Of a DNA stretch of 64,000 nt, positions 1 to 11,885 are shown one piece after another. This stretch comes from Sipunculus nudus (lineage: Eukaryota; Annelida; Sipuncula; Golfingiida; Sipunculidae). The DNA is taken from positions 61,253,389 through 61,317,388 of the forward strand of contig CM049315.1 of NCBI GenBank assembly GCA_026874595.1. Direction: 5' to 3'. The first letter of the stretch is position 1. Each line of letters opens with the position of its first letter. Under the pieces are notes generated by a model, which saw only the letters and a list, made by a program, of their open reading frames with translations, was not told where the DNA came from and did not search any database. A program made the position numbers and the translations under genes.

Positions 1-1060
1 TCTAATATTTAATAGAACCCACACATAAACAATTAGATATTTCTTGGCACCAGTGCCACAGTATCCCCAGACAATTAATCCCCCCCCCCTTTAGAAAAGG
101 CCCCCATCTTCAGCAACATATACTGATACTTGGCAAGTGACTATGATTTCTTCCTTCTATCATCTTGAGAAAGAATATTTTTCACCAAATATGGGGGCCA
201 ATATGTTGAATCTCAGGCAAATAGGGCAAATCACTCATCAGAAAAGGGCATTAATTTATTCTACAAAAACGGGAAGGTAGGTGGGGCCACCTGTCTGATT
301 TACAAGAACACTTTCCAAGATGGATGGACGAGCCAAACTTCAGACCAATACCTTGGACCACTTTGGAGATATGAGCAATTCCACTGATAGCAAAAGTACG
401 GATGGACGTCAAACATTTATGATTACAGATAGCGCCACCAGTCTTGAATACAAGATGGAGGTATTCAAAATCAACGGACATGCACAATTTCAGCCAAATC
501 TGTCCATTAGTTTTAGACTTATAATGCTCACAGTACTGTCAAGTGGCAATGATGGGTAATTGAAAGGCCCGAAAACAAGAAAAGGACAGGTGGCGCCCCC
601 TGTCTTCCACAGAAGACAAAGCTATCCAAGATCTTTGGTCAATTTGCTCTTCTGACCAATCCATGCATCCCTTATTGAGATATTTATGATTTTGTGTGAT
701 TTTCACCATTTATGGCAATATTCAAGGTCAAGGCAACTCCTTAGGAAAGGTCATGACCCAAATTTAAATATTAAAATGGATAGGGGTCTCCTCTATTGGC
801 AGGTGAACTATATTTGCATGATAAAAGGTCTGAGATGAAAAGTTTGACTGAAAATGCATTCACAATCTTTTCAAAGATGTGTCCTGTGACCTTGACCTCA
901 TGACCTCAAAATCGATAAGAATCTTGTTATATTGATGGGCCATATATAAGCCAAGTTTGAAACCCATATATCAATCCAAGCTGGAGTAATCACCAGGAAA
1001 TGAATTTTTGGACAGATGGCAGAAATTTAAGAGTCTTTGTACCAACATAAGTAATACAAG
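1..1060. repeat. Fragments of GGTGGCGCCACC-type monomers and related dispersed repeats
   Basis: Around 180-510 the sequence is a pair of roughly 140-bp monomers (GGTGGGGCCACCTGTCTG at 279, AGCGCCACCAGTCTTGA at 431) like those at 7.3-8.1 kb. From about 560 to 1010 there is a diverged unit with AGGTGGCGCCCCCTGTC and AAGGTCAAGGCAAC, related to 5985-6400. Small reading frames here are repeat translations and are not believed. Confidence 0.6.
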
Positions 1061-1619
1061 TTATAACAATAATTCCCCATCATTCAGAGAGTCTCATAAG
1101 TCTGAAATAAAACATAACGTCCTTGTTGTTGAAGTCCCTATGCCAAGTCAGGTGGCTTGTTTGTGGAGGCAATAAATAGGTTACACACATAAAAAATAAC
1201 ATAGTCTCACTTATGCAGAGGAAATACCTGGGTAGGCCCTAGACTGGTACCCCGCTCCATCTTGCTTGGCTGAGGGCAAATAGAGTGGGGCACTAGTCAA
1301 GGCAGGCCCTGGCACTCTTTGGCTATGGTCAGTCTCTTGGACCTGACAGTGGACGATGCTTTCTGACTAGCGTTTCTGTCACTGGGCTTCACGTGTGGCA
1401 GCAACCGCATGCTGGTAATCACACTAGCTCCTACTGGATTTGGATGTCTTATGTGTGTTAGTACGTTGAAAACCGGCTCACCTGCATGTTTGTTAAATAG
1501 TTAAGTTATAACTGTGATGCAACAGGTTTAAGGCTGAAGTTGATTGTATTAGTACCTCTGCACCCTCAATGAAAAGTTTTCCGTGCCAAAATCTTAAACG
1601 TTTCTTTTGTCTGAAGGCT
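1061..1619. other. Unclassified intronic sequence
   Basis: No exon of the TBC gene, RNA gene or recognisable repeat was found on either strand. Confidence 0.5.
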
Positions 1620-2513
1620 TCACTGTATCCACCAAAACATAGTTTTGCGGATACTATGTTTTCATTCGGATGCCGCTGCCGCATAGGTTTCCAGAGAACT
1701 TATCCCTAACCACTTGGAAGAATATTTTAAAATTCGAAATTTGTGATCGGGTCACATGTGAACTGCTGCGCCCTCATTTTTGGTTGACCTCTGACCTTTC
1801 CTCTCTGCCCAGTGTCCATTTGTGTGTCTGTATCCACACATAAACCCACATATCTCGGGAACCATTACACGAATCAGGCTAATTGCACAAATGTAGCCCT
1901 TGGAAAGCTTTATAACATACACTTAATCTGGTGGTGCTACCTGCAACCATTTTTGCACCATGTTCGTCTGTTTGTCTGCTGTGGGATAAAAACACTCATA
2001 TCTCGGCAGTGGTTTGACTTATCTGCCTAAAATTTTGCAGGTTTATACATCTTGGATAGCTTGCTCAATTTTGTGGCAGGTGGCGCCACCTACATTTATG
2101 TTTACGCTGCAGACATCCAGGCTTATATCTCAGGACTGGTTTGCTGTATCTTTCTGAAATTTTGCATGTGTATAGATCTCACTAAGCTCTTTATCATACC
2201 CAAAACTGGAGGCGCCACCTGCTTCCGATTTTGCACAGCATCCTTCTTTTTGTCTGCTGTGGGATAAAATCACTCATATACAAGTAGTGGTTTGACTTAT
2301 CTGCCTAAAATTTTGCATATGTCTACAACTTGGATAGCTTTCTGGATTTTGTGTTAGGTAGTGCCACCTACATACACATTTCGGCTGCAAACATCCATGC
2401 TAATATGCAACACACCTCACTCTATTTCCCCTTGCAACTCAATCCATGCCTCAACCAGTCCCACTCTGATTCATTGGATACACATAGTCACTTGTCGACT
2501 TCCCGTATTCTAG
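1620..2513 (-). mobile_element. HL-3 copy 1 (reverse orientation)
   Basis: On the plus strand it begins with the tail hairpin GTATCCACCAAAAC..GTTTTGCGGATAC (1625-1654). Next comes the GC-rich CCGCTGCCGC block, then monomers carrying GGTGGCGCCACC (2079) and GGCGCCACC (2211). It ends with the inverse of the head hairpin (CTTGTCGACTTCCCGTATTCTAG, about 2491-2513). The same modules in the same order occur, in forward orientation, at 22953-24406. Confidence 0.8.
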
Positions 2514-2919
2514 TTCATTTGTGCTTTGGCCTGACATTTCAGTCTGTAATCTCACACTGCTAGGTCTTCAAACAGACCCATTGGTCTTTTGTTCATTGCG
2601 TTTTTGCTCCTTTTACCAACGCATTTCGAACTGGGTGACTGAAAAGTCTCACTATTATGTGTCGAGGAACACCAGTTTTTTGTGTGCCAACTCTGTGTAC
2701 AGATGCCCTGCACTGTATTTCCAACATTCATTTCTCTCTTGTTATAATTTCAGCTACAATTTTTTTTGCAGTCTTCACTCTTGTTTTTCCTCTTACTCCT
2801 GATATCCTTATGTTAAATTCACATGAGTGTCTTTCAAGCTAGTTCAGTATATCCTCCATGTTTTCTCCAAGTTTTTTGCTTGCCGGAAATCTCTGATTTC
2901 CACAAGCTGGTTGGTCAGT
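2514..2919. other. Unclassified T-rich sequence
   Basis: Nothing recognisable; the reading frames here lack any domain signature. Confidence 0.4.
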
Positions 2920-4640
2920 CGCAGATGTCTGTTTGTCTGTCTGTCTGTTTGTCTGTTCACTCTCTACATGTTCGCAATTTTGCAGCAATCACTTTCAAAC
3001 TTACATAGTTGATGGAAAATTTAAAATGACAAAAGCCAACTGTTTTTGGTCAATATAGGTCAAAGTGTTACTATTAGTCGTATCTACTTTAACAGTATCT
3101 CATTTTAATCGTCATTCCAAGGCCTGTCTTCTGGTGTGTAGCTGACTCAATTTGCAGTAACCATAGTAACACATTTTCGGGGAAAAGCGGTCTTATTTTT
3201 CTAACTTTGTCAGTTTAAAAGCTACAGAGGTCTAGTTTTTTGCATTAGGTAGCATTCTATTAGTACTAAAAGGTTGCATTACAAGTCTCACAATATCTCA
3301 TATAATATCTCATCAAATGGGATATTTCTAGATTTCATTCATCTTGCCCTGGAGACAACAGTGTTGCAGGAATCTTTATGAAACTGACATATCCTACACA
3401 AGTCCTACACAAGTATCACAAAATGATTTTTTCATTTTTTTTAATACGGCTGCTAGGGGGCCCTGGATGCACACCTCCTCAACATATCATGTTTTTCCCG
3501 TATCTCCAAAATTATAAGCGTCAATTACATAAACTACAGCTTATTTTCTTCCTCTGAGTCTTCTCCATAACCTGGTTTAGTCATCTTGTTACAATCTTGT
3601 GTTACTTTGTCAATGTGTCTGTCTGTTAGTTGTCCTCAAATTCGCCTGCTTGCTCTTGAATCTCACATAGAGCATTCTACAGGCCACAGTTTTGAAAGAA
3701 TCCTTTTGAAACTATTACATCTTATGCCTTACAGTAATATCTTGAAACAGATTTTTCATTTTCCGGATATGGCCACTAGGGGGGTGCTGCACATGACCCT
3801 CCCCAACATATCATTCTTTGATCATATCTCCATAACTATAAACCTCAATTACAGAAACTATGGCATATTTTCTTCCTCTTGGTCTTTTCCATATACTGAG
3901 TAAGTCATCTGGTCTCATTCTTGTGTCACCTTGTCAGTATGTCTGTCTGTTTGTCAGTTGTCCTCAAATTCGCCTGCTTGCTGGTTCTTGCATCTAACAT
4001 ATAGCATTCTACAGGCCATAGTTTTTAAAGAATCCTTTTGGAACTTAGTATATATTATGTTATACACTAATATCTTGAAACATATTTTTCATTTTCTGGA
4101 TATGGCCGCTAGGGGGCAATGCACTTGACCCTCACCTACATATCATTTTTTAGCCATATCTCCATAACTATAAACCTCAATTAAAGAAACTATGGCTTAT
4201 TTTCTTCCTCTGGTTCTTCTTAATAATCTGAGTAAGTCAACTGGTCTCATTCTTGTGTCACTGTGTCAGTATGTCTGTCTGTTCATCAGTTTTCCTCAAA
4301 TTCACCTGTTTGCTGGTTCTTGTATCTCTCATTTGGCTTTAATAGGCCAGAGATTTGGAGAAATCCTTTTAAAACTGGGACATCTTATGTCATACACTTA
4401 TATCATGAAACGCATTTGTATTCTTCAAGATAAGTCAGCTAGAGGGTGCTGCAGTCGAACATTCCCAATAAAATATTATTTTGCCATATCTCCAAAACTA
4501 CAAACTGCAATTACATAAATTATAACTTATTTTCTTCCTCTGATCCTTCTCCATAACGAGGTTAAGTCATATGGTGTCAATTCTTTTTGACATTGTCAGT
4601 ATGTCTGTCTGTTCATCATTTGTTGTCAGATTTGTCTGCC
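2920..4640. repeat. Tandem array, about 330-bp units, roughly five copies
   Basis: The phrase GTCTGTCTGT recurs at about 2938, 3617, 3941, 4272 and 4602, and the last three intervals are 324-331 bp. Each of the middle units also has TCCTCAAATTCGCCTG, then a GGCCRCTAGGGGG block, then CATATCTCCATAACTATAAAC. Similarity falls toward both ends. The reading frames at 3586-3903, 3931-4128 and 4192-4518 are successive translations of the unit, not genes. Confidence 0.85.
3448..4452 (+). promoter_or_regulatory. Four CTCF-like motifs at about 330-bp spacing
   Basis: GGCTGCTAGGGGGCCC (3448), GGCCACTAGGGGGGTG (3771), GGCCGCTAGGGGGCAA (4104) and a weaker GTCAGCTAGAGGGTGC (4434) occur once per tandem unit. 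They resemble the bilaterian CTCF core (TGGCCACYAGGGGGCGC). Binding is inferred from sequence only. Confidence 0.4.
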
Positions 4641-5066
4641 TGCTTGTTCTTTTGTCTGATATGTCATTCTATGGGGCACAACTTCTCAGCAATGGCCCTG
4701 AGAATCATTCCATTGATAGAAAACCGACAGAATCTCCACTTCACATTTTAATGTTTCATTGTCTGACAAAACATACGCTCCCAAGGTGGCGTTGTGTTTT
4801 CTGCTGAAAAACATGTGTATTATGTAACAAGCAGCCAACCAGATGCCAATTCACAAACACTTTAGCATCTTAGCTCTGCCAATAACTGTGTTTGAAGTGC
4901 TCCTTGATGACAGTTTATGGTCGAATTATAATTGCTCCCTCTGCATTCTCACATCATCGACAGATTTGATTATGACATTATGACTGTTAGCGTAGACATG
5001 TATCTGTTGTCTGCAAAACTGAAACCAGCCAGCGAGGTGTGCACAGAGCCTTTGTTGTTACATATT
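4641..5066. other. Unclassified intronic sequence
   Basis: Nothing recognisable on either strand between the tandem array and the dispersed repeat. Confidence 0.4.
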
Positions 5067-5392
5067 TTCAATTACAGCTCACTGGCCGGGCATCCTATGT
5101 GCCCAAGGACCTAAGCGAACCATGTGTTGGGCCATCCTCTCTGAGCCTGTGGCCTGTTCCGATGGCTGCCGGGGCGATGAGCTGTCACTCAAAACGAAAT
5201 TAACAACATTGGCTCCGTGTATTCCTCACTTGGCTGGTAAACCATTTTGTCTTCCAGCACAGGGTCTCATCTGATTGGACCAAAATACAGTGCTCCCCTC
5301 TGGTGTAGCGCTTCAGGATAGGAGGTCAAAACAAAGAGCGCTTACAATATAGGTAGTAGGCCAATAGGTAAAGGGCTGTGTAAAGAGCGTAG
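5067..5392. repeat. Dispersed 320-bp repeat, copy 1
   Basis: Closely similar to 48721-49037 over its whole length; both share CCGGGCATCCTATGTGCCCA, CTGAGCCTGTGGCCTGTTC and ACAGTGCTCCCCTCTGGTG-type blocks. It is more GC-rich than its surroundings. It could be a SINE or the end of a larger element; I do not see clear pol III boxes. It abuts and truncates a LINE ORF1 fragment. Confidence 0.8.
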
Positions 5393-5810
5393 AAAAAACA
5401 CTTTCCAGCTGTTTTTCCATTTCACTTATTGACCCTTGTGAATGTTCTAAACTGTCAACTAGTTCTTCAACCTTCTTTTCTGATGTTTTACTATCAGAAA
5501 CCAAATTTGTAACCTGGTTCTCTAATGCTGCCAATTTATCTTCTAATTTCCTTTCAAATTTGTGAAATGCTTCTGAAATTGCCTTAGTTGAATCATTTAC
5601 TGTTTTGGCTATATACTGTTGGAGCATGGCACTGGGGGATGGACTCGGTTCACCTGGAAGGGATTGCTCACCTGGATAGTCGTCCGACATGACCGCTTCA
5701 GTGTGGTCAGACTGACTCTGCTCATCATTTTCTCCCTGTACACTGACAAAACTATCCAGAGTATTATTCCCTTTACTGTCCTTTTGTTTATTCTTCCTAT
5801 TTCTTGGCAT
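5393..5810 (-). pseudogene. LINE ORF1-like protein, truncated
   Basis: An open frame of about 139 codons starts MPRNRKNKQKDSKGN, a basic N terminus. A Ser/Pro/acidic low-complexity region follows to about residue 62. Then comes a heptad-rich coiled coil (KFERKLEDKLAALENQVTNL and onward to EMEKQLESV). This layout is typical of ORF1 proteins of non-LTR retrotransposons. The frame runs into the dispersed 320-bp repeat at 5392 and picks up unrelated residues, so no RNA-binding domain or ORF2 follows. Function as a host gene is unlikely, but the family assignment rests on layout only. Confidence 0.6.
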
Positions 5811-6480
5811 TCTTAAAAAGGTTCTGTCCTGGTAATTTTAAAAACACCTATTTAATAATCGTCACTGCCAGAACTCGAGCATATTGGTCTGCTCACTCTG
5901 CTATGTCAACTGGAAGTCTATCCTCATTCAACAACTTACCGTCTGACTAATTTCATCCTGATTTTCTGAGAAAAAATCCTACCACTTGAGAAATATAATG
6001 TTTTTGTTTGTTTTTTTAATGGAAATATTCCAGGTCAAGGCCACCCTCACAGTGAAGGTTTTGACCCCATATTTAAACTCATATCTATGCAAAGATAAGG
6101 TTATATTAACAGGCATGAAAAAAGAAAGGATGATAGGTGGTGCCACAAGTCTTCCATACAAGACAAACCTATCCAAGACCTGATTTTTGGACCAATCCAT
6201 GCAATTCTTCTTTGGATATATAAGATTTTGAGCGATTTTCACCAAAAATGGATCTATTCAAGGTCAAGGTCATTCTCCTAGTAAAGGTCAATCACCCTCT
6301 CACTCATACCTATGCGCGGGTGAAGTTTGATTGAGATCTGTGGAAGTTTTTTTTTAGATATCTGGCTCACAATATTAGTCTGGGATTACAATTTAGGCAA
6401 TCCATGCATTAATTATTGAGATACTGCAGCTTTTGTATCAAATTTTTAATTATTCTGGGATGTACAGTCAATGTAGCCCC
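5811..6480. repeat. Diverged monomer repeat related to 560-1010
   Basis: From about 5985 on, AAGGTCAAGG-type phrases alternate with AGGTGGTGCCACAAGTCTTCC (6136), CAAGACAAACCTATCCAAGACC and ATTTTCACC. These align with the unit near 590-760. Positions 5811-5984 hold nothing I recognise. Confidence 0.55.
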
Positions 6481-6484
6481 ACTA

Positions 6485-6800
6485 CTAGAAGAATTGGCCA
6501 TGGCTGGTTGATATGGTTGGTTTGTATTGATGAGTAAGAAATTGTAGCAAATAATATTGTGTGATCTGACCATGGGTTTCCTAATGTTGAACTGAAGCAT
6601 GTGGGGAATGGGGAACATAGTATAACATAGGTATACTATTATCATGATCATTGGTTGGCTTTTTGATAAACTGTTGACAGTTCAGCATTGTACATGCACA
6701 TTTGTTCAATTAGATCTATTTTTTTATAACATATTATATATGTATATATATATTTTTTAATAAAATGTATACAGTTGCAATATACCTATTAAAAGTTCAT
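6485..6800 (+). mobile_element. HL-1 body fragment
   Basis: Matches the 5' part of the HL-1 body (GCCATGGCTGGTTGATATG, TTTGTATTGATGAGTAAGAAA, GACAGTTCAGCA). No head or tail is present. Confidence 0.7.
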
Positions 6801-6814
6801 TCACAATTACTAAA

Positions 6815-7110
6815 TATTTATAAGGCCTACAGACCTAATGTGCAACCTGTGCAATGGGATATAAATCAGGTATAATGCTTCCATGCTTGACCGTTACAAG
6901 TACATGTGTGACAGGTATATGTACAATGCAAGCACTGGACATTTTGCACCTGAGTGCATGCACCAATTACATAAACATCACTGCTGAAATACTGGCATAG
7001 GTGCACTCAACACAAAAATGAATGTAAGTTACACCACCAGCCTTGTACAAGAAAGCCATTGAAGATTTATAGACATTAACAATTTCATGCTTTAAACCAC
7101 TCTTAGGCTA
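6815..7110 (+). mobile_element. Degenerate HL-2 head fragment
   Basis: AAGGCCTACAGACCTAATGTGCAACCTGTGC begins at about 6820, followed by AGGTATAATGCTTC and ATCACTGCTGAAAT. These are the same head phrases as in the full HL-2 copies, with substitutions. Confidence 0.7.
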
Positions 7111-7289
7111 TGTGCATATATCCATGAAACAACTAGATAAAGGTAGTTGAAAGCCACTACATTTATCCACTGAAATTAGAGTTGCACAGGTGAAGTAAGG
7201 CATGGATAGAGTGGTAGGGGGAATAGAAGTGAGAAGGATGTCTGCCATGTAAACATGATTGTAGGTTGCACCATCTGAGGCAAATACTG

Positions 7290-8150
7290 CAAACCACTCC
7301 TGTAAAAAAGGGCATTAATTTATTCAGCAAGTAAGTGGCGCCACCTGTCTGGTTTACGAGGAAAACTTTCCAAGATGGATGAACATGCCATATTTCAGAC
7401 CAATACCTTGACCCACTCCTGAGACATGAGCAATCTTCACCCAAAACACATATCCGAATTGACACCATGGGAAAACGATTGAAGATGGCACCACCAGTCT
7501 TGAGTTCAAGAGGAATAAGTCCAAGATCAATCTAAGGATATGCACAATTTCAGGCAAATACAGCAAATCACTCCTGAGAAAAGGGCATTGATTTAATTTG
7601 TGAAAACCAAAAGCTAGGTGACACCATCTTTCTGGTTTATGTGACAACTTTCCAAATTGGATGAACATGCCAAATTTCAAACAATACCTTGAACTACTCC
7701 TGAGATATGGGCAATTTTCACCCAAAGTACATGTACAGATGGACTCCATGGGAAAACTATTACAGATGGTGCCACAATTCCTGAACCAAAATTGGAGAGT
7801 CAAGATCTATGGATATATACGATTTCAGGCCAATACTGCAAATCACTCCTGAGATAAAGGCATTTATTCAAAGAAAACAGAAAGTTAAGTGGTGCCACCT
7901 GTCTGGTTTACAAGAAAACTTCCAAAGGTGGATGAACATGAAAAATTTCAGACCAATACCTTGACCAACTGTTGAGATATGAGCAATTTCACCCATAGTA
8001 CACGTAAAAAAAAACGCAACAGGAAAACGATTGCAGATGGTGCCACCAGTCTTGAGTACATGATGGAAGAGTATAAGATCTATGGATTTATGCACAATTA
8101 CATGCCAATACTGCTAATCACTCCTGAGAAAAAGCATTAATTTATTCTAC
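7290..8150. repeat. Tandem dimers, about 277-284 bp, of GGTGGCGCCACC-type monomers
   Basis: GTGGCGCCACCTGTCTGG at 7333, GTGACACCATCTTTCTGG near 7617 and GTGGTGCCACCTGTCTGG near 7890 start successive dimers. Each has a second half with GATGGCACCACCAGTCTTGA. Phrases TTTCAGACCAATACCTTGA and CACTCCTGAGA recur. The monomer is about 140 bp. Confidence 0.85.
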
Positions 8151-9235
8151 AACAAGTGGCCCATGGGCGATGATGCTCAGCTGAATTCAAGGAGCCTTTT
8201 GGTAGGGACAACTGGTGAACCAAACTAGAGGACAAAATGTGGAATACTTCAAAAGCTATTGGGTTCACAAAAATTTCACATTTCTGCAGATTTTACCTTG
8301 AACATGCAGGTCAAGGTCACCAATTTTTAAAATTTTTTGTGATTTTGGTTGAAACAATTGGTGTACCTAATTTGAGGACAAAATGTGAAATACTTCAAAA
8401 GTTAAGGGGTTCAAAAAATATTTACATTTTGGCAGATTTTACCTTGAAAATGATGGTCAAGGTCATCGGCTTTCGCACTCTCCGTGATTTTAGTAGGAAT
8501 AATTGGTGTACCAAATTTGAGGACAAAACGTGAAATACTGCAAGGTTATTGTGTTCACAACACAAAAAGTATAATTTGGCTGATTTTACCTTGAAGATCC
8601 TGGTCAAGGTCAGCAGGTTTCAAAATCATTCAAGAATTTGGAAGAAACAATAGGTGTACCAAAATTGAGGACAAAATGTGGAATACTTCAAAAGTTATGG
8701 GGTTCACAAAAATTTCACATTTCTGCAGATTTTACCTTGAAGATGAAGGTCAAGGTCACCAATTTTCAAACTCATTCATGATTTTGGTTTAAACAATTGG
8801 TGTACCTAATTTGGGGACAAAATGTGAATTACTTCAAAAGTTTTTGTGTTCTCAATACAATAAGTATAATTCCACTGATTTGACCTTGAATACTGGTCAA
8901 GGTCACCGGGTTTCAAAATCCTCCAAGAACTTGGAAGGAACAATTGGTGTACCAAATTTGAGGAGAAAATGTGGAATGCTTCTTAAGTTATGGGGATCAC
9001 AAAAATTCAACCAGATTTGAGCTTGAAGATGAACGCCAAGGTCACCAGTTTTTTTTAACTCCTCCAAGATTTTGATATGAACAATTGAGTGTGTCAAATT
9101 TTGGCAGAAAATATGCAGCCATTAAAAAGTTATCATGTTCACAAGATATCCTACAGATGAGGAAGACAATGACAGACAATGGCACTGAAAACAATATGCC
9201 TCCCCTGAAAGGGGGGGGGGAGGGGGGACATAAAA
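8151..9235 (+). mobile_element. HL-like element with six 147-bp tandem units
   Basis: It opens with a head like HL-1 (GTGGCCCATGGGCGATGATGCTCAGCTGAA). Six units follow, each with GAGGACAAAATGTGRA, a GGTTCACAAAA-type phrase and GGTCAAGGTCA. It closes near 9193-9235 with a CCTCCCCTGAAAGGGG hairpin followed by ACATAAAA, reminiscent of the HL-4 tail. Whether this head and tail belong to one original element is not certain. Confidence 0.65.
8311..9044 (+). promoter_or_regulatory. Six extended nuclear-receptor half-sites, 147-bp spacing
   Basis: TCAAGGTCA, the monomeric site type of NR5A/ERR receptors, occurs at 8311, 8457, 8604, 8750 and 8897, with CCAAGGTCA at 9036. Each is one per tandem unit at intervals of 146, 147, 146, 147 and 139. 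Receptor binding is an inference. Confidence 0.35.
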
Positions 9236-9540
9236 ATTCAGGTGGCATCATCAGTTTGCAGGAACTAATGAAACCTCAATTAGGCAAAGAATCATGGTAA
9301 TCAATGCATTAGTTATTCATTAATCTCGGGGGTACAAGCCCCAAAGATTGGAGAATACGGGTAACAGAGAATTTCATGTTTATAAAGGAGACTTTTCATT
9401 GACCTCCCAGGATTTGACGTAAGAAAATTCTGGGTGCAATGGTTACAATTTGTGCCTTGTTGATCATATTGTGTAGATATATTACTTCATGCTTGTGCCA
9501 CAATGACGATGAAAGCCACTGAATATGACTACAATTAAAA
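9236..9540. other. Unclassified intronic sequence
   Basis: No gene or known repeat recognised. Confidence 0.4.
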
Positions 9541-10380
9541 CTAGAATATGGGTAGTCGACAAGCGACTATGTGTATCCACCGAATTAGAGTGGGACAGTG
9601 AAGTGAGGCATGGATTGAGTGGCAAGGGGAAATAGAGTGAGGTGTGTTGCATATTAGCAATGAAGTCTGCAGCTGAAATATGTATGTAGGTTGCGCCACC
9701 TACCACAAAATCCAGAAAGCTGTCCAAGTTGTGTACATATGCAAAATTTTTGGGAGATAAGTCAAACCACTACTTATGATTTTATCCGACCGCAGACAAA
9801 CAGAAAGACACTGTGCAAAAATGGAGGCAGGTAGTGCCACCAATCTTGTGTATGATTAAGAGCAATGCGATCAATACACATGCAAAATTTCAGGATACAG
9901 CAAACCAGTCCTGAGATATAAACCGGGAAGTCTGCAGCATAAACAAAAATGTAGGTGCCGCCACCTGCCACAAAATTCAGAAAGCTATCTAAGATGTATA
10001 AACCTGCAAAATTTTAGGCAGATATGTCAAACTACTGCCGAATTATGAGTGATTTTATCCAACAGACAATCAGACAGAAGCTGTGCAAAAATGGATGCAA
10101 GAGGCACCACCAGTTTTGCGTATGATAAAGAGCTATGTGAGATCTATACACATGCAAAATTTTGGCCCAGTTGTTCAAACTGTTCCTGAGATATGAGCTT
10201 GGATGTCTGCAGTGTTAACGTGAATGTAGGTGGCACCACCTGTCATAAAATCAAGAAAAGCTATCCAAGATGTATAAACCTGCAAAATTATAGGCAGATA
10301 TGTAAAACCACTACTGAGATATGAGTGATTTTATCCCACGGTAGACAAACAGAGGGACGTTGTGCGAAAATGGATCCTGA
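9541..10380 (+). mobile_element. HL-3 copy 2, tail missing
   Basis: The head CTAGAATATGGGTAGTCGAC with the GTAGTCG/CGACTA hairpin is at 9541-9575. Monomers with GGTTGCGCCACC, GGTAGTGCCACC, GTGCCGCCACC and GGTGGCACCACC follow to about 10375. The tail hairpin is absent and HL-2-like sequence follows. Confidence 0.75.
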
Positions 10381-10664
10381 GAAAGAGAAACCTGACAGTA
10401 TATATTCAAGTGAAATTTAATTTTGAAATTCTCATTGATATACCTATTTTTGAGAAGGAGATCTTTGTAACCACTGAGCTAAAATGGGCTGTTATGTCAT
10501 ATGACTAAATTAAGCTTCCAATAACTTGGCCAAATGTCACTGAACTGAGACCATTTGAAAAAACTTCAGAAAGCCTACCCTAGGATTATTTCTATGTGAT
10601 ATTAAACAAATTGGGCAAATGGTTTCAGAGAAGATTTTTGTAGCCCTCAGTATGATATGGGTAC
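10381..10664 (+). mobile_element. HL-2 body fragment
   Basis: Contains the HL-2 178-bp monomer phrases GGGCTGTTATGTCATATGAC, ACTGAACTGAGACCATTTGA and AGTATGATATGGGTACTGAT. It is cut at 10664 by the HL-3 copy and resumes at about 11241. Confidence 0.75.
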
Positions 10665-11240
10665 TGATCCGCCAAAATAGAGTTTTGCAGATATTATGTT
10701 TTCAGTTGCATGCCACCGCTGCTGCCACAAAGGTTTCTGGAGAACTCCTCCATAACCACTGGGCAGAATTTTTTAAAATTCTGAATTATGATTTGGTCAC
10801 ATGTGAACTGCTGTGCCCTCATTTTTGGTTGACCTCTGACTTTTCCTCTCTGCCCAGCATCCATTTGTGCGTCTGTTTTCACACATAAACCCACATATCT
10901 TTGGACTCGTTTGACCAATCAGGAAAAGATTTTTGCACAAATGTAGCCCTTGGATAGCTTTATTACATACATATTAAACCTGGAACCACTATTGCACTGC
11001 GTCCGTCTGTTTGTCTGCCGTGGGATTAAATCACTCATATCTCAGCAGTGCTTTGACTTTTCTGCATTAAATTTTGCAATTGTATACAACTTGCATAACT
11101 TTCTGGATTTGTGGCAGGTGGGGCCACCTACAAATACATTTCGGCTGCAGACGTCCATGCTAATATGCAACACACCTCTCTCTATTTCCCCTTGCCACTC
11201 AATGCATGCCTCACTTCACCCGTCCCACCCGTAGTCGCTT
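10665..11240 (-). mobile_element. HL-3 copy 3 (reverse), inserted in HL-2
   Basis: Starts with the tail hairpin inverse (CGCCAAAATAGAGTTTTGC) and the CCACCGCTGCTGCC block. It has monomers including GGTGGGGCCACC (11117) and ends with TTGTATTCTAGTTT. On its right the HL-2 host resumes with TTTAGTGTGCTTTTAGGACAG, as in 40151-40175. Confidence 0.75.
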
Positions 11241-11440
11241 GTATTCTAGTTTTAGTGTGCTTTTAGGACAGATGACTAAGTTTAAGTTCCTGTAACTTGG
11301 CTAAAATTCACTGAACTGGAACTTTGGAGAGATATTTTTGGAGATTATTTCTGTGAAATATTAGACAATTTGGCTGAACAGTTTCGGAGAAGATTTTTAA
11401 AGGTTTTTAAAATTTTTCCCTATAAACTCTAAGAAATGCA
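11241..11440 (+). mobile_element. HL-2 3' body fragment
   Basis: Continues HL-2 after HL-3: GACAGATGACTAAGTTTAAG, CACTGAACTGGAAC, TTGGCTGAACAGTTTCGGAG, CCCTATAAACTCTAAGAAATG. It lacks the CACAGGTTCGCTAA end. Confidence 0.7.
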
Positions 11441-11828
11441 GTTAGCCAAAAAAATGCCTATCAAATTATGCAATACTGACCTAAATTTTGGTATGAACAT
11501 AGGAATGTATGGAAGAATATGCATATTAACTATGATCAAACTCAGATCAGTGGTTTTGATATAAGGCAGGTTTTGAAGTGTAACAATGAGTTTTTAATGA
11601 AAAACAGAGGTTTTTTCTTAATAATTTGAAGGAATGAAGTCCTAGTGACCTAATTTTCCGTATGGTATGAGATTTTGGGGACACCTAACTGTATGCTGAA
11701 TTTCAGATTTGTAGGTCTGATGGTTTTAAAACAGGCTTGTTTAATGGACAGACAGACAGACGGATGGAGAGCCGACGGACAAAGGACCATGACTATAGCT
11801 CAGGTGACTTATAGGTCAGCTGAGCTAA
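11441..11828 (+). mobile_element. HL-1 3' end
   Basis: Body phrases AATACTGACCTAAATTTTGG and GAGATTTTGGGGACACCTAA lead into a GACAGACAGACAGACGG tract. The tail is GACTATAGCTCAGGTGACTTATAGGTCAGCTGAGCTAA in two arms, ending CTAA at 11828. Confidence 0.85.
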
Positions 11829-11885
11829 TAAAAAGATATGAAGTTAGAAATGTCTATTTTACAATTTTAAGCAAACAAAACTCAC

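Noticed and set aside
2052-4807. Many plus-strand frames of 60-110 codons with Cys- and Phe-rich peptides.
   Set aside because: They are translations of tandem or HL repeat units, recurring with the repeat period, with no signal of coding selection.
11745-11828. Tail hairpin considered as a tRNA-like or small RNA gene.
   Set aside because: The same hairpin recurs as the end of every HL-1 copy and lacks a cloverleaf or pol III boxes.
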